This document shows, in pieces, positions 60,638 through 64,000 of a stretch of DNA of 64,000 nt. The notes beneath the pieces were generated by a model. The model saw only the letters and a program-made list of their open reading frames with translations, was not told the DNA's origin and ran no database searches. A program made the translations under genes and the position numbers. Origin of the DNA: AP-15 sp035503615 (GTDB lineage Bacteria; Pseudomonadota; Alphaproteobacteria; ATCC43930; CGMCC-115725); NCBI GenBank assembly GCA_035503615.1, contig DATJTI010000060.1:1-64000 (forward strand), in the 5' to 3' direction. Position 1 is the first letter of the stretch, and each line of letters starts with the position of its first letter.

Positions 60638-61834
60638 TCACGGCGATCCGAATGCCCTGAAATGTTTCGATAACGCCAGGCCCTGGCGCTGGTAGGACGA
60701 GCCGATGGCGCGGCCATAAAGCTTGTCGGGGCGGGCGATCAGCCGCTCGTAGACCAGCCGGCCGAGCACCTGACCGTCCTCGATCAGAAACGGCACTTCG
60801 TGTGAGCGTACTTCGAGGACGGCGCGGCTGCCGCTGCCGCCGGTCTCCAAGGTGCCGAAGCCCGGGTCGAAAAATCCGGCGAAATGCACCCGGAACTCGC
60901 CGACAAAGGTGTGGTAAGGCAGCATTTCGGCAGCATGGTCGGGCGGCACGACGACCGCCTCGCGCGACGCCAGGATATAGAAATCATGCGGGTCGAGTAC
61001 GACACCACCGGCCGAACCCGGTCCGCGATGGGCGTGGACCGGCTCCCAGAAATCGCCCGGATCGTAGTGGTGAATGCGATCGACATCGATCAGGTCGGTG
61101 TGGCGCCGGGCCTTGTAGCCGACAATGCCGTCCGCCGCTTCACCGGCGACATCGACGGTGAAGGCGAGCCCGTCCCGGATTGCCTCGCGCCCCAGGCTCT
61201 CGCGCGCCGCGCCGCCGGTGGCCTCGACGAGGCCGACCTCCTCATGCAGCCGGCGCAGTGCCGCATCGCTGAACGGGGGCGAGCCGCGGCGGATCCGCAA
61301 CTGCACCAGGCTCGACCCGGTGCGCACCAGAATGCTGAACGAGCGCGGCGAAATCTCGGCGTAGAGCGGACCCTTGTAGCCGTCGCGCACCCGGTCGAAC
61401 TCGATGCCGTGATCGGTGATCACCCGGGCAAAGACGTCGAGCCGCCCGATCGAGCTTTTCGGGTTGGCGAGTGCCGCGGTGCGTGTGCGCAGCGCCAGCG
61501 CCTCCAGCAGCGGAATGATATAGACGCAGTCCTTTTCGAGGACGGCACCCCGGGTCAAGTCGATCCGATGCATCGACAACAGTTCGAGCTTGTCGGCGAC
61601 ACTCGCCCGTTGCCCCGGCAGAAAGCTCGCGCGAACCCGATAGCCGACCTCGCCCAAACGCAGATCGATGCTCGCCGGCTGGATCTGCGCGTCGGCGATC
61701 GGCTGCGAGGAGCGGATCTCGCGCCCGAGCGCCACGGCTTCGCGCAGCATCTGCGACGGCAGCAACCCGGTCGAGCGGTCCGCATCAGCGGGCTCGGTAG
61801 CAGGACGCGGTGCAGCCTCGGTCGGCTCGGTCAT
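60638..61834 (-). CDS. dcd: dCTP deaminase, double-domain alphaproteobacterial form
   Basis: A 398-residue enzyme consisting of two dCTP-deaminase/dUTPase-like halves (about residues 22-205 and 220-398), against about 190 residues for the E. coli enzyme. IQPASIDLRLGEVGYRV opens the first half, AEISPRSFSILVRTGSSLVQ is its nucleotide-binding loop, and VHFAGFFDPGFGTLE marks the second. It makes dUTP from dCTP for thymidylate synthesis. The long form is common in alphaproteobacteria. The start at 61834 is followed by a low-complexity tail of about 25 residues. Confidence 0.88.
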   Translation of the reverse strand: MTEPTEAAPRPATEPADADRSTGLLPSQMLREAVALGREIRSSQPIADAQIQPASIDLRLGEVGYRVRASFLPGQRASVADKLELLSMHRIDLTRGAVLEKDCVYIIPLLEALALRTRTAALANPKSSIGRLDVFARVITDHGIEFDRVRDGYKGPLYAEISPRSFSILVRTGSSLVQLRIRRGSPPFSDAALRRLHEEVGLVEATGGAARESLGREAIRDGLAFTVDVAGEAADGIVGYKARRHTDLIDVDRIHHYDPGDFWEPVHAHRGPGSAGGVVLDPHDFYILASREAVVVPPDHAAEMLPYHTFVGEFRVHFAGFFDPGFGTLETGGSGSRAVLEVRSHEVPFLIEDGQVLGRLVYERLIARPDKLYGRAIGSSYQRQGLALSKHFRAFGSP

Positions 61835-61994
61835 CGGACAGTCACCGGCATGGAATGGTTCCTCTATCTAGGCTACGGCGCGCCCGCCGCAAATGGTGCC
61901 GCGCGCTGCCTGCTGCCCGGCCGTCCGCGCGCTTGCGTCCGCCCGGCCAGCACCCGATAGTCCGCAGCCAAAGACGCGGGCGACGGAGAGGGAG

Positions 61995-63011
61995 ATGCCG
62001 ATGCAGATCCGCGACGGCTTTGTCGGCTCGGTCGGGAACACGCCGCTGATCCGGCTGCGCCGGGCCTCGCAAGAGACCGGGTGCACGATCCTCGGCAAGG
62101 CCGAGTTCCTGAACCCGGGTGGGTCGGTCAAGGACCGTGCCGCGCTTTACATCATCAAGGATGCCGAGGAGCGCGGTCTGCTGCGGCCCGGTGGCGTCAT
62201 CGTCGAAGGCACCGCCGGTAACACCGGGATCGGGCTGGCGCTGGTCGGGAATGCGCGCGGGTACCGTACCGTGATCGTCATGCCCGAGACGCAAAGCCAG
62301 GAAAAAAAGGACATGCTGCTGCTGTGCGGCGCCGATCTGCGGCTGGTGCCGGCGGTGCCCTACGCCAACCCGATGCATTATGCGCGCTATTCCGGAACGC
62401 TCGCCGCGGAGATCGCGGCGGCCGAGCCGAATGGCGCCATCTGGGCCAACCAGTTCGACAATCTCGCCAACCGGCGCGGCCATTACGAGACGACCGGGCC
62501 CGAGATCTGGGACCAGACATTGGGCAAGGTCGACGGCTTCACCTGCTCGGTCGGCACCGGCGGCACGCTCTCGGGTGTCGGCATCGCGCTCAAGGAGCGC
62601 AACCCCAAGGTCCAGATCTACCTGTCCGACTGCATGGGGTCGGGGATCTACAGCTGGTATGCGCGGGGCGAGTTCAAGCCGGAAGGCAGCTCGATCACCG
62701 AGGGGATCGGCAACAATCACGAAACCAAGAACCTCGAAGGCTTCGCCCCGGATGGGCAATTCCGGATCACCGACACCGAGATGCTGCCGGTGCTGTTCGA
62801 CCTGGTGCGCGAGGAGGGGCTGGTGCTCGGCGGCTCGACCGGGATCAATGTCTGCGGGGCCATCCGCCTGGCGCGCCTGATGGGCCCCGGCCACACGATC
62901 GTCACCATCCTCGCCGATTCCGGCACGCGTTATCAATCAAAGCTGTTCAATCCCGGTTTTCTGAGAGAGAAGAACCTGCCAGTCCCAGCATGGCTGGAGA
63001 AGACATCATGA
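61995..63011 (+). CDS. Cysteine synthase A-like, PLP-dependent
   Basis: A 338-residue fold-type II PLP enzyme. The PLP lysine lies in LNPGGSVKDRAALYI, the phosphate or substrate loop is EGTAGNTGIGLALVG, and the PLP phosphate is bound by SVGTGGTLSGVG. It makes cysteine from O-acetylserine and sulfide or is a close relative such as cystathionine beta-synthase-like enzymes. The C-terminal part (KNLEGFAPDGQFRITDTEML) is longer than in E. coli CysK. The ATG at 61995 sits close to the GGAGAGGGAG site; the ATG at 62001 is better spaced and equally possible. It overlaps the next gene. Confidence 0.9.
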   Translation: MPMQIRDGFVGSVGNTPLIRLRRASQETGCTILGKAEFLNPGGSVKDRAALYIIKDAEERGLLRPGGVIVEGTAGNTGIGLALVGNARGYRTVIVMPETQSQEKKDMLLLCGADLRLVPAVPYANPMHYARYSGTLAAEIAAAEPNGAIWANQFDNLANRRGHYETTGPEIWDQTLGKVDGFTCSVGTGGTLSGVGIALKERNPKVQIYLSDCMGSGIYSWYARGEFKPEGSSITEGIGNNHETKNLEGFAPDGQFRITDTEMLPVLFDLVREEGLVLGGSTGINVCGAIRLARLMGPGHTIVTILADSGTRYQSKLFNPGFLREKNLPVPAWLEKTS

Positions 63012-63718
63012 CCGAGCTGTTGTTTCGCGAGGATGGCTATGCGCGCCGCTGCGAAGCGCGCGTGATCGGCGCCGACGCGCGCGGCATCCGCCTCGACCGC
63101 ACCGTTTTCTACCCGACGGGCGGCGGCCAGCCGGGCGATACCGGTGTGCTGCTCCCGGCTTCCGGCGAGGCGATCGCGATCGCCGATACGGTCAAGGGTG
63201 CCGTGCCGGACGAGGTGATCCACGTGCCGGCGCCGGGCACGAATTTGCCCGCGCCCGGCACCGTGCTCAGCGCCGAGATCGATTGGCCGCGGCGCCACCG
63301 GCTGATGCGCATGCACACCTGCCTGCACCTGTTGTGCAATATCGTTCCGGGGGCGGTCACCGGCGGACAGGTCGGCGACGGCAGGGGCCGGCTCGATTTC
63401 GACGTGCCGGGAGCGAGCCTCGACAAGGTGGCGATCGCAGCCGCGCTGAACGCGCTGATCGCCGCCGGGCACCCGGTCGAGCCGCGTTGGATCAGCGACG
63501 CGGAGCTGGCGGCGAAGCCCGAGCTGGTGCGCACGATGTCGGTCAAGCCGCCTGCCGGCAGCGGGCGGGTGCGGGTCATCGACATTGCCGGTGTCGATCT
63601 GCAGCCTTGCGGCGGCACGCATGTCCGCAATACCGCCGAGATCGGTCCGGTGGTCGTGAGCAAAATCGAAAACAAAGGGCGGCAGAACCGGCGTATCATG
63701 ATCGCCTTCGCCGAGTGA
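63008..63718 (+). CDS. Alanyl-tRNA editing protein (AlaX-type, free-standing)
   Basis: A 236-residue protein. It resembles the second-additional-domain and editing portion of alanyl-tRNA synthetase: FYPTGGGQPGDTG, the zinc motif MRMHTCLHLL (HxxxH), and QPCGGTHVRNTAEIG (Cys and His ligands). It hydrolyses mischarged Ser- or Gly-tRNA-Ala. The ATG overlaps the stop of the cysteine synthase gene by four bases (ATGA), so they are co-translated. A sulfurtransferase gene follows after 18 bases. Confidence 0.88.
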   Translation: MTELLFREDGYARRCEARVIGADARGIRLDRTVFYPTGGGQPGDTGVLLPASGEAIAIADTVKGAVPDEVIHVPAPGTNLPAPGTVLSAEIDWPRRHRLMRMHTCLHLLCNIVPGAVTGGQVGDGRGRLDFDVPGASLDKVAIAAALNALIAAGHPVEPRWISDAELAAKPELVRTMSVKPPAGSGRVRVIDIAGVDLQPCGGTHVRNTAEIGPVVVSKIENKGRQNRRIMIAFAE

Positions 63719-63736
63719 TGCGGAGAAAATGCCGCG

Positions 63737-64000
63737 ATGCCCTATGCCCGTCCCGAAGCGCTCGTCAAAAGCGAGTGGCTCGCCCTCCATCTCGACGACC
63801 CGCGCATCTGTGTGCTCGACGCGTCGTTCAAATTGCCGGGGATCCTGCCGACCGCGCGGGAGGATTACGAACGGGAGCATATCGCGGGGGCGGTGTTTTT
63901 CGATATCGACGACATCGCCGAGCCCGGCACCAGCTTGCCGCATATGGTTCCGTCGCCGGAGCTGTTCGCGCGGAAGATCGGCGCGCTCGGCATCGGCGAC
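63737..64000 (+). CDS. Sulfurtransferase (3-mercaptopyruvate/thiosulfate), 5' part only
   Basis: The first 88 codons of a rhodanese-domain protein running off the window end. It reads RPEALVKSEWLALHLDDPRI, then CVLDASFKLPG, DYEREHIAGAVFFDID and SLPHMVPSPELFARKIGALG, the N-terminal rhodanese repeat of SseA-type enzymes. The catalytic Cys, in the second repeat, is beyond 64000. The start follows AGAAAATGCCGCG. It is likely transcribed with the cysteine synthase and tRNA-editing genes, a sulfur/cysteine-related group. Confidence 0.85.
   Translation, partial: MPYARPEALVKSEWLALHLDDPRICVLDASFKLPGILPTAREDYEREHIAGAVFFDIDDIAEPGTSLPHMVPSPELFARKIGALGIGD

Overview
The window is a gene-dense, high-GC chromosomal segment with the gene content and order of an alphaproteobacterium. 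Supporting signs are adjacent gltX and gltA, a serS-pcm-LytM-yajC-secDF block, DUF1491, an Mth938-like protein, a phytoene-synthase-like protein, a double-domain dCTP deaminase and a GHNxGPP small protein. I cannot name a genus; a Rhodospirillales or Hyphomicrobiales relative is a guess. Most coding is conserved backbone, interrupted by one integrated island and by several accessory catabolic, envelope and signalling clusters.

1-6.0 kb: the end of a genomic island. A selenocysteine tRNA gene (selC, minus strand, 5924-6015) is followed at its 3' side by a P4-type tyrosine integrase. Beyond it are decayed phage-like genes, a frameshifted N-terminal remnant of a DUF499 ATPase and an intact MmeI/YeeA-type DNA methyltransferase whose presumed specificity region looks AT-richer than its core. 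The left border was not found. An alphaproteobacterial-style inverted repeat lies at 143-229.

6.2-12 kb: a secreted beta-helix protein with a C-terminal frameshift, then catabolic genes (amidohydrolase, HD-domain protein, an AbrB-like protein, an Asp/Glu-racemase-family protein lacking both catalytic cysteines, a LigB-type dioxygenase).

12-28.2 kb: housekeeping genes gltA, gltX, an acyl-CoA ligase, serS, pcm, a LytM/NlpD-like lipoprotein, a DUF815 ATPase, yajC, secD, secF, an Mth938-like protein (NDUFAF3 homologue), small exported proteins, sodB and a phytoene-synthase-like protein (NDUFAF6 type).

28.2-41.8 kb: catabolic and CoA-ester genes: crotonase, NDP-forming acyl-CoA synthetase, two adjacent acyl-CoA dehydrogenases, gentisate-dioxygenase-like cupin, small monooxygenase-fold proteins, hydroxyacid dehydrogenase, a methyltransferase, a Rieske oxygenase with a translationally coupled 67-residue protein, and a second amidohydrolase. 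A DUF4258/DUF2283 pair resembling a toxin-antitoxin module lies inside.

41.9-47.3 kb: a capsule-type polysaccharide export operon on the minus strand: a TPR-KpsM fusion permease, KpsT ATPase, KpsE-like protein and a glycosyltransferase. The TPR-permease fusion is the most unusual protein architecture in the window.

47.7-53.9 kb: a flavin-dependent LLM oxidoreductase, a 531-residue protein I do not recognise, a PPOX-fold protein of the F420-associated type, RidA, a stand-alone jelly-roll domain and two lipoproteins.

53.9-60.6 kb: signalling. An OmpR-type regulator and kinase overlap, followed by DUF1491, then a tight cluster of a lone receiver, a periplasmic DUF3365 protein with CxxCH, a GAF-containing histidine kinase and a Nudix hydrolase. 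This looks like a haem-linked redox or ligand sensing pathway.

60.6-64 kb: dCTP deaminase, then a cysteine synthase, an alanyl-tRNA editing protein and a sulfurtransferase cut by the window end.
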